From Sophora flavescens (taxonomy: Eukaryota; Streptophyta; Magnoliopsida; Fabales; Fabaceae): DNA of 64,000 nt. The notes below the pieces were generated by a model that ran no database searches, had not been told where the DNA came from, and was given only the letters and a program-made list of their open reading frames with translations. A program made the translations under genes and the position numbers. Shown here in pieces: positions 11,209-21,038 of the stretch (the first letter of the stretch is position 1; the number at the start of each line of letters is the position of its first letter). The stretch spans positions 155,330,811-155,394,810 of the forward strand of contig CM061068.1 of the NCBI GenBank assembly GCA_030762895.1, written 5' to 3'.

Positions 11209-11937
11209 ACAACAGGGTCATAGGTTAACCCTTCTTATTTTGCTACCCAAAAGCCTACATGTTCATACTGATCCCTTCTCCCCATACCTAGTATGAAGAC
11301 TTAACTATGATTATGGTTGAGCGAATCTTATGTGTGGCTCCCTCGAACGGCTCGACGAGTTCCCCAAGCCTTGGTCAAAACGTTAAAAGGGAAACCATTA
11401 ATCACCAATTCAAGAAGAAGAAATGAGATTAACAAAAGGGATGACAAGGTGCACGAAATCTACCTGGTTTAGATATCCAAATAGCAAACACAACGAACAC
11501 GTGTTCACATCGGTGTTCCCCAATTGAAGAATGTCAGAGAACGGTGAACGCAATGGTCCCTAGAGAGAGTTTTTAGAAAAAAGTAATGAGAACTTAAAGA
11601 GAAAGGGAATGAGGCAATTTGAGTGTTAGAGTCGTGTAAACTAGGGTTTACGGCGTGATTTAGAGGTTTAAAACGAATTAGGGTGCAATAGGGCTGAAAC
11701 AGAAATCCCAAAACGAAATGATGTCAGAGTTGTTAGGTCGGGCACAAAAAATCGAGGCTGGGCGCAAACTCGTAGGCCAGGCGGATTCTGCAGAAATAAG
11801 ACCCTCCCAAAGGTTAAACTACCTCTAACATACACATATGCATAAAGATCAAACATATCAAATATATAACAACATACATATGGCAAAACTAACACATATA
11901 AACATAAGGATGTATTTTGGGGTGTTACATTGGTAGT
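11209..11937 (-). mobile_element. Ty3/gypsy-like LTR, reversed and diverged copy
   Basis: On the minus strand it begins TGTAACACCCCAAAATAC at 11937 and runs to GACCCTGTTG near 11210. It follows the same order of landmarks as 7140-7525 on the plus strand. The palindromes of the plus copy are replaced here by a GC-rich block of different sequence (11730-11785, around GGGCGCAAACTCG and GGCCAGGCGG). No coding frame is convincing. The right end abuts a short unassigned stretch (11938-12052) before CACTA-A. Confidence 0.5.
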
Positions 11938-13505
11938 TTCCGGAAAGGCGAATGAAGAATTGACGACTGCTCGAGAGGTTCGCGACAAAGTTTCCTAGTA
12001 GCTTTCTCAGGCACAAGAGTCTAATGAGCCGATTCCTAGTGACAGATGGATTCAGCATTGACACCATCCTTTGTCTTGCCCTGAATGTTGAGAAGCGTCC
12101 CGATCACACTATCACACACATTTTTCTCCACATGCATCACATCAATGCAGTGTCTGACATCAAGCTTGCGCCAGTATGGAAGATCAAAGAATATCGACCT
12201 CTTCTTCCATATGTTTTTCTCAGCAGCTTTACCTTTCTTTTTGGACTTGTCGAATATAACATCGATATCCTTTACCCTCTGATAAACCTGCTCTCCAATT
12301 AAGGCCTAGGAGCTTCTTCCCGTCTCTTGGCATCCATTAAAAGCTTTTTTTCATCTTACGATATGGGTGATCACGTCTAAGAAATCTCCGATGCCCAAGG
12401 TAAACCGTCTTCTTTCCATGATGCAACCGAGTGTAGCATGTGCCTTCTTCATATATAGGGCATGCTTTATGCCCCTTGACACTGCATGCCGGACAAGTTC
12501 CGTATCTTTGGAAAGTCGTTGATGGTGCAAAATAACATGGCACGAAGCTTGAAAGTATCATGAGAATACACATCAACTACATCAACTCCTTCCACCCACA
12601 GCATTTTCAAGTCTTCAATCAAGGGACTTAGATAAACATCTAAGTCATTTCCCGGTTGCTTTGGGCCCGAAATCATCATAGACAACATCATGTATTTGCG
12701 CGTTATGCACAACCAAGGGGGCATGTTGTAAATTATCAACAGAACATGCCATGAACTATGAATACTACTCATGTTACCATAAGGATTCATTCCATCCGTA
12801 GCAAGTCCAAGCCTTAGGTTTCTTGGCTCATCGGCGAAATCCGGAAACATAGTATCAATATTCTTCCATTGCATAGAATCAGCAGGATGACGAACCTTTC
12901 CATCACGTTTCCTCTCATCATTATGCCATCTAAGATTATTTGCATCTTTCGCATTGGCAAACAATTGCTTGAACCTTGGAATTATTGGAAGATACCACAA
13001 CACCTTTGCAGGAGGACCCTTTTTTCTCACATCATCAAGATCATCATCATCATCACCACCCTTCACTTTGTATTGTGATAACCCACATTTCGGGCAATCG
13101 TGATTGTCTTCATGAACACCGGTGTACAATATGCAATCATTGGGGCATGCGTGTATCTTCTTATACTCCATACCCATCGGACACAATACCTTCTTGGCCT
13201 CATAGTTACGGTCAGGCAATGTGTTGTCCTCCGGAAGCAAGTCTTTCAACACTTCAAGCAATTCCGTGAAGCTTTTATCGGTCCAACCATTTCTCGCCTT
13301 CACACAAACCAATTTTAGCACCGCCGACAACCGTGTATGAGTAGTACACCCTGGATATAAAGGCTTATCCGCATCACCGCACAACCTATCATACACATGA
13401 GCTCGATGAAAAGATTCTTGTCCAATATCACGGATCATGTCCTCTACTCGATCATCCTCCATATCTACGTCAACATCCTCACTTTGGGAGACACTTGCCG
13501 TACTA

Positions 13506-14897
13506 TGTTGAGTCACCGGCAAGTGTACCGGGTCGTCGCAAGTAATAAAATAAACACGGTAAGTAATTACTGAGGTCAAACACAAGGATTGGTCTACCAA
13601 TTCAACTAATTCACGAGAAATTCGATAAGTTGGTCAAGTAACAGCAAAATGGTTAAGAGGGAGAATAGGATCGCAAATTAAATTAACAAATCTAATAGAA
13701 CTAAGGTATTAAAATCTGGAAATTAAAATATCTAAGGTCTCAAATCCACCTACCCAATCATGCATAGTACCCAAGTGATGATGATTCTTCCCTAAGTTCA
13801 ATTACAATGTCAACCAGGACCCCCAAATTCTCCTATATCCACTGTCGTGCTCAATAGGACGTATTCAACGATTGGATTAATTACTTACTAGGTCTCATAA
13901 CCCTAATCATCAAACTCTGTTAAATCTGATTCCTATAAGGTTGCACTGATCTCCTACTCACTCTCGTGCAATATTCGATCGATGATTCCAATTCAAGTTC
14001 TAAAACACGAATTGCCTACTAAGCCTCAACATGTTTAACTAGTCAATCACGCATGCATATGATCAACGCAATCAATTCAGAATTGGAAAACATTAATTGA
14101 GAAAAGGGAGAGAAACATACATCACATCGAATTCTACACCGCCATGGGTGGCTTCATTGATCCCTTAGACGAGGGGATTAGTTCCTCATGCTCGTAAAGA
14201 CAAACAAGCAATCGACCATAACCACCATTGTAAAATAAGAAAAATAAAAGAGGGAGACGCAGCTCCAGAGTAACAAGGATTCGTTCCTAAACGCTACAAA
14301 ACAGTGGGTAACAAAAAGCTTTTCAATTCTGCCCTAAAATAGCAATATATAGGATTCAGGATCTGCGCGCACTCGCGAGGCGAATATTAAAAATGACGCG
14401 CTTTCAAATTGGACTCTCGCGAGGCGAGAGCATGTTTCGCGTGGCGAGGCTTCAAATCCTAGTCTATCACAGTCGTTACCTTCATCACGGCTAGGCCGTG
14501 ATGGTCTCTGTCCTCCAGGGTCTTCAGGATTCGCGAGGCGAGTAGCCTCTCGCGAGGCGAGACAGAAAGGATGATTGTTGCTGCTCAGCTGGTCTTCAGG
14601 CTCGCGAGGCGAGCTCCCTCTCGCGGGGCGAGTATCTCCAGAATGGCAATTTCCACTCTTTTCTTCATTCCCTTGACTCTAGGAGCTTCACTTCTAACCT
14701 GAAACATAAAAAGAAACATAAAGCGTAATTCTACTCCAAATAGACTAAAAACTACTAAAAATACATAAACCGAGTCAAAGTCTAACTTAGGAACAAAACA
14801 AGGCCAAATTTGGGTGAAAGCGAGATTGAACTTGAATAATTAGCACATAAACCACAGTCTTACTAGTTATAAAACTAGATAAGCCAGAGACTTATCA
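13506..14897. mobile_element. LARD1, non-coding LTR-type element in CACTA-A TNP2
   Basis: The 1392-bp insert starts TGTTGAGTCACC and ends GACTTATCA, and is flanked by TACTA at 13501-13505 and 14898-14902. CACTA-B has the uninterrupted site (GCCGTACTACTCAAC near 23255), which proves the insertion and the 5-bp duplication. TG...CA ends and a 5-bp duplication fit an LTR retrotransposon product, either a solo LTR or a small non-autonomous element. Its start (CAAGTGTACCGGGTCGTCGC, AAGTAATAA) is shared with LARD2 and LARD3. No frame longer than background was found. Confidence 0.9.
14376..14640. repeat. Paired palindromes, CTCGCGAGGCGAG type, in LARD1
   Basis: Pairs such as ATTCGCGAGGCGAGTAG then CTCTCGCGAGGCGAGAC, and GCTCGCGAGGCGAGC then CTCGCGGGGCGAG, are separated by only a few bases. 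One unit of a different word, ATCACGGCTAGGCCGTGAT, lies at about 14486-14505. Spacers such as CTCCAGGGTCTTCAGG recur between pairs and also occur in LARD2 beside a different palindrome word. Confidence 0.88.
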
Positions 14898-15237
14898 TAC
14901 TACTCAACAACACATCACCATGCCATATCCATCTTGTATAACTCAAGCAAATCGCTTCACAAATCAAATGAGTACGTATATCCTTCACCGTACATTTCCT
15001 CGTATTCAAACACTTGACACAAGGACAACAGAACATTCCATTACTATTAGGAACATTCCTTTGAGCAAATTCTATAAATTCTCCCACCCCCTTCAAATAC
15101 TCAGCACTAGTGTGCTTACAAACCATCCAACTACGATCCATAACTAGATAGGTTCTGTAGATATACAAAACATATATCCAATATAAGGACAATACGGGAG
15201 ATGGAAAACTAGTTTTTGAAGATTGCCAAGAAGCTGA

Positions 15238-15348
15238 GTCACGCCTGGCAGGGTGATGTCCATCACAGTAGTAACATGCCAATCGAACCAGTCCCTCACA
15301 GGCAGAACTGATCACGGCCTAGCCGTGATGAGCATCACGGCCGTGATA
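15238..15348. repeat. TCACGGCCGTGA palindrome module of CACTA-A
   Basis: Contains ATCACGGCCTAGCCGTGAT, then GAGC, then ATCACGGCCGTGAT, preceded by a decayed pair. It lies about 100-200 bases upstream of the TNP2 ATG, so in the promoter or 5' leader of that gene. The same module is at 23597-23709 in CACTA-B and 37933-38043 in CACTA-C. Confidence 0.88.
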
Positions 15349-16304
15349 GACCAACCAGCAGAGCAACATACACTCAAAACCAAAAATATAGACATTCCAA
15401 ACAACTCAAACTCACAGTTTCATGTTATAACTACTGATACTACAGTTTCAACATACACAAAAAACCAAAAATAAAAAAATGTGCCCTAAAGACTCACCAA
15501 AAATAGGTGCTCGCGTGGTGGTGGGGAGGGGAGATCGAGTGGTGGCCAACGTTCGATGTGATTACTGAGAGCAGAGGGACAAGGAGAGTTAGTGCGCGGG
15601 AAGGGGTAAAAGAGAGATGTCAAGTTATTGCAAAGAATATTGAGCAGGAAAGACAGAGTTAGGGGTTAAGAGTGTACCTCACGGTGGTGGCGAAAAAGCC
15701 ATCGCGGTGGTTGCGGTGGAGATGAGCTCGCGATTAGGGCAGAGTGAGAGTGAGAGTGAGAGTTGAGAGTGAGAGTGAGTGTGATGAAAAGAGAAGAACA
15801 GAGAGACGTACAGAGGGAAGTGCAGAAGGCGCGCGGGTGTAAACGTTATAATCAAAAACCAAAAATAAAACAACATTTTACGTCGGTTGTTTGTAACAAC
15901 TGATGTTAAAAGTGATTTATTTAACGGTAGTTGTTTAAGACAACTGACGTTAAATAAATGACTTTTAACGTCAGTTGTATTAAACAACTGACGTTAAAAA
16001 TAAATATTTTTTATTTAAAAACACTTTTAACGTCAGTTGTTTAAGACAACTGACGTTAAAAGTGTATAAGTTTCTGCAAAAACATTCATTCCTTTAACTA
16101 CTGTGCTACTTACCCATGACTACTATGATACTTACCCATGCACATTCTAACCCATCCTCTTAATGAGCATTAAGTTTATAGATCAGTTTTCAAGAAAATC
16201 AGCTAGTCTCTCTTCTCTATATGAAGTACCATTCTTCTGTATCAGTCTGTAATAGAGCCTCTTCTTTTCCTCTATATTTCGTGCGTTTTCTATTCCTTCA
16301 CAAA

Positions 16305-16391
16305 ATGGCTCTGAGACTTTTGTTATTTCTTCCTATACCTAGACTTAAAGGTCTCTGTCTTAATGGTCAACAAACTTCTGAGGTTGAGTAA
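16305..16391 (+). CDS. Small repeated ORF in CACTA-A, copy 1 (28 codons)
   Basis: ATG GCT CTG AGA CTT opens a short frame containing LFLPIPRLKGLCLNGQ and ending at TAA. The ORF and the sequence around it recur in CACTA-A copy 2, twice in CACTA-B and twice in CACTA-C, with substitutions. I do not recognise a protein family. The start is rich in Leu, Arg and Ser and lacks acidic residues, which would suit an organelle presequence, so a captured 5' end of a host gene is one reading. It may not be translated. Confidence 0.3.
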   Translation: MALRLLLFLPIPRLKGLCLNGQQTSEVE

Positions 16392-17345
16392 ATCACGTAA
16401 CATGGATGGTAAGGTTGGGTGAATCACGTAATGTGATTTCCTCACTTTATTTCATCCCCGTCATCCCTTTCACTTTGCTTTCGCAGCAAGTGACTGTGGA
16501 TTCAAGACGATGTATCAAGGAATTCCAGTGAAGGAGGTGATGCAAAGCTCACTTTCACTTTGCTTTCGTAAGTGAATGTGGATTCACGCTCGATGCATCA
16601 TGGAATTCAAGTGAGGGAGGAGATGCATCCATTGGAGTTTCTGAGGACAGGACTAAGAAGAAATTGATGTTGAAGCAGAAACTTTTTTATATTTTAGTGC
16701 TATGTTGCAGAAATTTTTTATCTTTTAATCATGTAATTGTAACTTATGAATTGCTTCAATGAGATACGATTTGATTATACATATAACTTGTTTTATGTTA
16801 AGTGTTTATTTATTTTAATTTGCACATGAATTTGTTTACTAATTCAAGCTAATTAATTAAGATTAAAAATAAACTTGTTTAAAAAAAAAGGTTTAGAAAT
16901 AAACTGCACTATATATATGGATTGACCTATGTTAAGAGTGACAACAGGGCATTTCAGATAGGGATATAGGATTATTTACGTCACCTATTTATTTAACTGA
17001 AGTAAAAAATCAAACTTTTAACGTCAGTTGTATAAAAAACTGACGTTAAAAATAAATATTTTTTATTTTAAAAACACTTTGAACGTCAGTTGTATTGAAC
17101 AACTGACGTTAAAAAACATGCATTCCTTTGACTGCTGTGCTACTAACCATGACTACTCTGCTACTTACACATGTGTTTTCTATTCTGCATGTTTATAATA
17201 TATGACTGCCAACTCCCAATGCGCCTTGGAACCTAATGCTCTTAATGATCAACTTAATTTTTTTGCAACTTACGACGCCTAGTAACTTCATCCCCTGCTC
17301 CTATAAATATCTTCCTTCATTCCTTTTATTTTTCTGCTTCGCAAT

Positions 17346-17444
17346 ATGGCTCTACCATGGAGATTAACTTCATCACTCTTTCTTCCTATTCCTAGACTCA
17401 AAGATCTTTGTCTTAATGGTCAAACAACTTCTGAGGTTGTGTAA
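17346..17444 (+). CDS. Small repeated ORF in CACTA-A, copy 2 (32 codons)
   Basis: Begins MALPWRLTSSLFLPIPRLK and ends TSEVV before TAA. A TATAAATA box lies at about 17302-17309, some 40 bases upstream, in a context (CTCCTATAAATA..CTTCCTTC) kept in CACTA-B and CACTA-C. The region after the stop (17445-17690) is also shared between copies. Function unknown; best viewed as a captured host promoter plus first coding segment. Confidence 0.35.
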   Translation: MALPWRLTSSLFLPIPRLKDLCLNGQTTSEVV

Positions 17445-18229
17445 ATCACATAACATGGGTGATAAGGTTGTGTAAATCACATAATGTGAGTTGCTCACCT
17501 TATCATCCTTCCGGAGAATCGGCTGCTACAGTTCCAAAACCTCAGCTTTGGAAGCAAGTGACTGTTCGAAGACCATTGCTGAAACAGATCGAGTGCACCC
17601 TTGCTCAGCCGCTCTGGAAAACTCAGTCGCTCGACTCTCCTCTCTTGCTCACCCGTGAAGGGAACGAAGCCTCAACAAATGTTTAGGATTTTAAACCCTT
17701 TCAATGTAACTTTTTTATAGGATTTTAAAATTTTGAATGTATCTTGTAATTGTATTATTGATACACTTCATGAATGAGATCCGGTTTGGGTTATTGATTC
17801 AACTTATAGCATTTTTACTTCGCACATATATTTTAGTTTTCAAAACAGAAACACAAAACATCAAAGCAAGTGAAACTGAAACTTTGAGGAAGGCAATGCA
17901 GAAGGGTACGTATACTAGCTAAAAAAATTATTAAAATAACCTTTAACGTCTGTGGATGAAAGAACAGATGTTAAAAGTTAAGTGACTCAATTTTAACGTC
18001 AATTCAATAAACAACTGACGTTAAAAAGTCTTTTTAACGTCAGTTGTTTATTGAATTGACGTTAAAATTAAGTCACTTAACTTTTAACGTCAGTCCTTAC
18101 AACAACTGAAGTTAAAATTGAATTAATGAAGTCTGATATTTACAAAACTGCCACCGCCTCCTTTTTAACGTCTAGCTTTTGGTTAAGCGACGTAAACCTT
18201 TCCCGTCTAATGTATATTTTTCACTAGCG

Positions 18230-18898
18230 TACCTTGAATGTGATTTAATGCAATCTGGACCACATTGAATTTATTTCAAATGATTGATATTTATTTCAAT
18301 GGAATATATGTTCTTTATAATTGTTTTATCTGGTTAATTCCTTGTTCCTTTGTGAGAAAATTCATAGTACTATCAAGGAAATACAAAAAACAAATAGTAC
18401 AATTAGAATTGCAAAATGATCTGTACGATGACAACTTTATTGATGGACAAAAGCTGGGTTATACATAAAGGAGGAAGGAAAGTTTTTAAAGTACGATTGC
18501 TCAGGACAGTGAGCCTCCATTTTATGCTTTTCTGATAACCAAGGATGCTTTACAACACGGCCAAAATCAAGCTATCAGTCTCAACGGATATCATGCATTT
18601 AATGCTATCTCTAAACGGGATGATTAAAAATAACCGTTAAAAATCTGCAAGAGAAGTTGAAGACCACTATATATATAAAAGGTCTCAAGCACTGAAGAAC
18701 AACTTTTGCCATTTTAACATTTGCAAGATATTCAAAGCTCATATTCCTTTTGTAAAGCAAAAGTCTGTAATTCTTAAGGTTGAATATTTGTAAAAATATT
18801 CAGTAGATCTTAAACCTTCATACCCTCACATATAGTGAGTTAGAAAGATCTTAGAAAAATCTCTGTGATTGAATTAGAGCCTGAAGAGGCTTGGCAAG
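18230..18898 (+). mobile_element. S1 Sirevirus 5' LTR, middle part
   Basis: Matches the 3' LTR from 43613 onward (CCTTGAATGTGATTTAAT...). Over the first 240 or so aligned bases I count 13 mismatches. The left part of this LTR should lie on the far side of CACTA-A but is not in the window. The right side is cut at 18899 by LARD2, and its last part reappears at 27591-27751. A TATATATATAAAAGG box near 18675 is a likely LTR promoter. Confidence 0.88.
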
Positions 18899-20454
18899 TG
18901 TTGACGACTCTCGACAAGTGTACCGAGTCATTGCAAGTAATAAATCGGTAAGAACCGGTTATCGTATCCACAGGGATTGGATGTCAATTACCAATTCACA
19001 AATTCAGCAACTATCTAGACTATGATGAGAATTCAAAATAAATAAAAGAAAAAAATCAAAATCTTTTTGTATTTTTGTTGAGCGCTTGGAATGCGAAAAG
19101 GATATGTTGGGACTAGACTTCACCAAACCTCTGCCTCATGCACTACCAGGACTAGATACCTCCCGTTCATGCTTCAAATATTAAAATCAACCCTCTAGAT
19201 TACTCAAGCCCTGATTCCTCAGATGACAAGAGCCTAAATCCACTAATAGACCCTAATTCCTTAGGTGGCCTAGATTAATGAATTTGCATTAAGATTAGGG
19301 ATTACGCGATTACTAGTAAACCAAACTCCATTCCTAGACGCAAGGGTTACTAGGTGATTAATTCCAGTTCTGGTTCTAATACGAATTTTCCAATTGCATA
19401 TCAAAACACTAATCAAGTCATGGGGGTGCTAGCCACAACAGGCATTAAGCGAAGGAAATCAATCACTAATAGAGAGACAATAAACATAGATTAATCAGTC
19501 AAGACAAATACATGAAGTTTAGTTTAGTCACATCTAATCCCAACAAACGGGGATTAGCTACTCGTAATTACAGAGAAAGCCAAAACCAGAGAAATAGGAG
19601 AAGAGGAGAGAAGAAACTCCATGGGATCTTTCCACCGTCATCACCGCAACCCCCCTGGTTCAGAGAAATCACGCCCCTCTTTTTATCCCAAGTGCCTCCT
19701 AGGGTGAAAATCCCTATTTTTCTGTCTCAGAGAGAATAAAATCTCCCTAGGTCCAAGTCTCTTCTTTTTTGTGCGCCATGTGCTCCTTTTATTGCCCAAA
19801 ACCCAAAAATGCCGCATGAGTAGGAAAAATCAGCACTATCAATTATCATTAAAATCAAATAAATGTAGATTCTCTTAATTGTAGTGCAATCTTTATTATT
19901 CTTTTTCACTTTGAATTCACGTGGGGCCCTTGGCATGTTCTATTTACGCTGACCATCATTGCAAATTGCAATTCATTATTTGCTTTAATTTGGATGCAAG
20001 CCAAATCTCCTCAAATTGTGATTAAGGGCCCACATCATAGTGTAAGTCCAATCTTTATGTTGATTCACACTTCTTTGTCAATCTTCAAGTTATATTGCTG
20101 CTGGACTTTTGTCAATTGTCATCAAATATTTCCATTCCAAATTAAATTGGAGTTATCCAATATCTCCACTTTTCAAGCTCCAACTTAATCCAGGCTCCAT
20201 CATGGCTCATTTTGGGCATTTTATCTTTAATTTCTGCAAAACAACACCACAACACCGCCTTACCAGTTCCAAGATAAAAACTAATAAAAATCAACTAATT
20301 ATGCCTAAACTATATGAAAAATGCATGAAAAAGTGTACATGAAACATGATGTAAAATCACACTATCAAATCACTCCAAGCTTATTCAATTGCTTGTCCTC
20401 AAGCAACTACTAAGGCCAGAAGATATATATAATCAAAGCATGCACTAGTGCAAT

Positions 20455-20815
20455 AAGTGCTTTTTACGTCAGTTAAAATTGATTTTTTACGTCAGAATAC
20501 TGACTGACGTAAATACAGCTGACGTTAAAAGTTAAAATTTTAACGTCAGTTGAGAACTGACGTTAAATATAACACTATTAACGTCGGTTCTTTAACACAA
20601 CTGACGTTAATTTTGTCAAAATTAACGTCGGTTCTTTAACAAAACTGACGTGAATTTTGTTAAAACTAACTCAATTGTTATCAAGAACTGACGTTAAAGG
20701 TCTTAATTTTAACGCCAGTTGTAATAAACAACTAACGTTAATAGTGTACTATATATTTTATAAAATACTATTAACGTCAGTTGTATGATAAAACCGACGT
20801 TAATAGTATTTTTTT
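20455..20815. repeat. Left subterminal repeats of CACTA-B
   Basis: Repeated ACGTCAGTT / AACTGACGT pairs, for example GACGTTAAAAGTTAAAATTT and CTGACGTTAATTTTG, starting right after the CACTAG end. The order matches CACTA-C at 34262-34570. Confidence 0.88.
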
Positions 20816-21038
20816 TAAATTCAGTTTTAAAATATCACTCCCCTTAGCTATCCCTGCATTCAGTAAATATCCCAGTAACACAAAATATCACACACATTAG
20901 AGAATTGCAAAGGAAAAATGGAACAATGATCCATATGTAAGCCTGTTCAGAAACAATATATATTTATTAACATAGGTTATAACTCAAAATAAATACAGAA
21001 ATATAAATAAAAATAAATGTATACTAAGTTTAAACTAC

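Larger units (their letters stand above)
12053..15141 (-). pseudogene. TNP2 transposase of CACTA-A, broken
   Basis: TNP2-type (TnpD-like) proteins cut and join CACTA elements in the nucleus. The start is the ATG at 15141 (MDRSWMVCK). The N-terminal transposase-associated domain with its CCPCVKCLN zinc-ligand motif follows to about 14903. LARD1 then interrupts, and the frame resumes at 13505 with TASVSQSEDVDVDMEDD, an acidic stretch. The TNP2 core runs to about 12600, with CPKCGLSQY, KVLWYLPIIPRFKQLF, ATDGMNPYG and SSWHVLLIIYNMPPWLC. Frameshifts appear near 12470-12520 and 12340. The C-terminal domains present in CACTA-B (DUF4218, DUF4216) are lost by truncation at 12053. This copy retains the catalytic core that CACTA-B lacks. 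Confidence 0.92.
15870..18175. repeat. Subterminal repeat array of CACTA-A
   Basis: Many copies of ACGTCAGTTG paired with CAACTGACGT around a short loop, each about 30-36 bp, separated by AT-rich spacers. Clusters lie at 15870-16065, 17010-17115 and 17940-18120. In En/Spm elements such repeats bind the TNPA protein; that role is inferred here. Each half contains TGACGT, the core bound by plant TGA/bZIP factors. Between the clusters lie two copies of a unit with a small open frame (16305-16391 and 17346-17444). Confidence 0.9.
12053..18229 (-). mobile_element. CACTA-A, left-truncated En/Spm-type transposon
   Basis: The right end is CACTAGCG at 18222-18229, followed by TAC. The host there is the S1 LTR, whose intact copy reads TTTACTACCTTGAATG at 43606-43621, so TAC is the expected 3-bp target duplication. 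The element carries a minus-strand TNP2 gene and a long subterminal array of TGACGTTA inverted pairs. Its left end is lost: homology with CACTA-B begins only at about 12053, inside the TNP2 gene, and the left terminal repeat and any second gene are missing. LARD1 (13506-14897) is inserted in its transposase. Confidence 0.9.

Noticed and set aside
12869..13318. Plus-strand frames, some His-rich, in CACTA-A.
   Set aside because: Antisense to the TNP2 gene; the His run is the complement of its Asp-rich stretch.
14376..14640. CRISPR-like array because of regularly spaced short palindromes.
   Set aside because: The spacers are not unique and not of even length, the repeats vary, and this is plant nuclear DNA.
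15253..15474. Frames through the palindrome module (also 23584-23802, 37921-38136, 27329-27538).
   Set aside because: They arise from the repeated palindromes themselves and show no independent conservation as protein.
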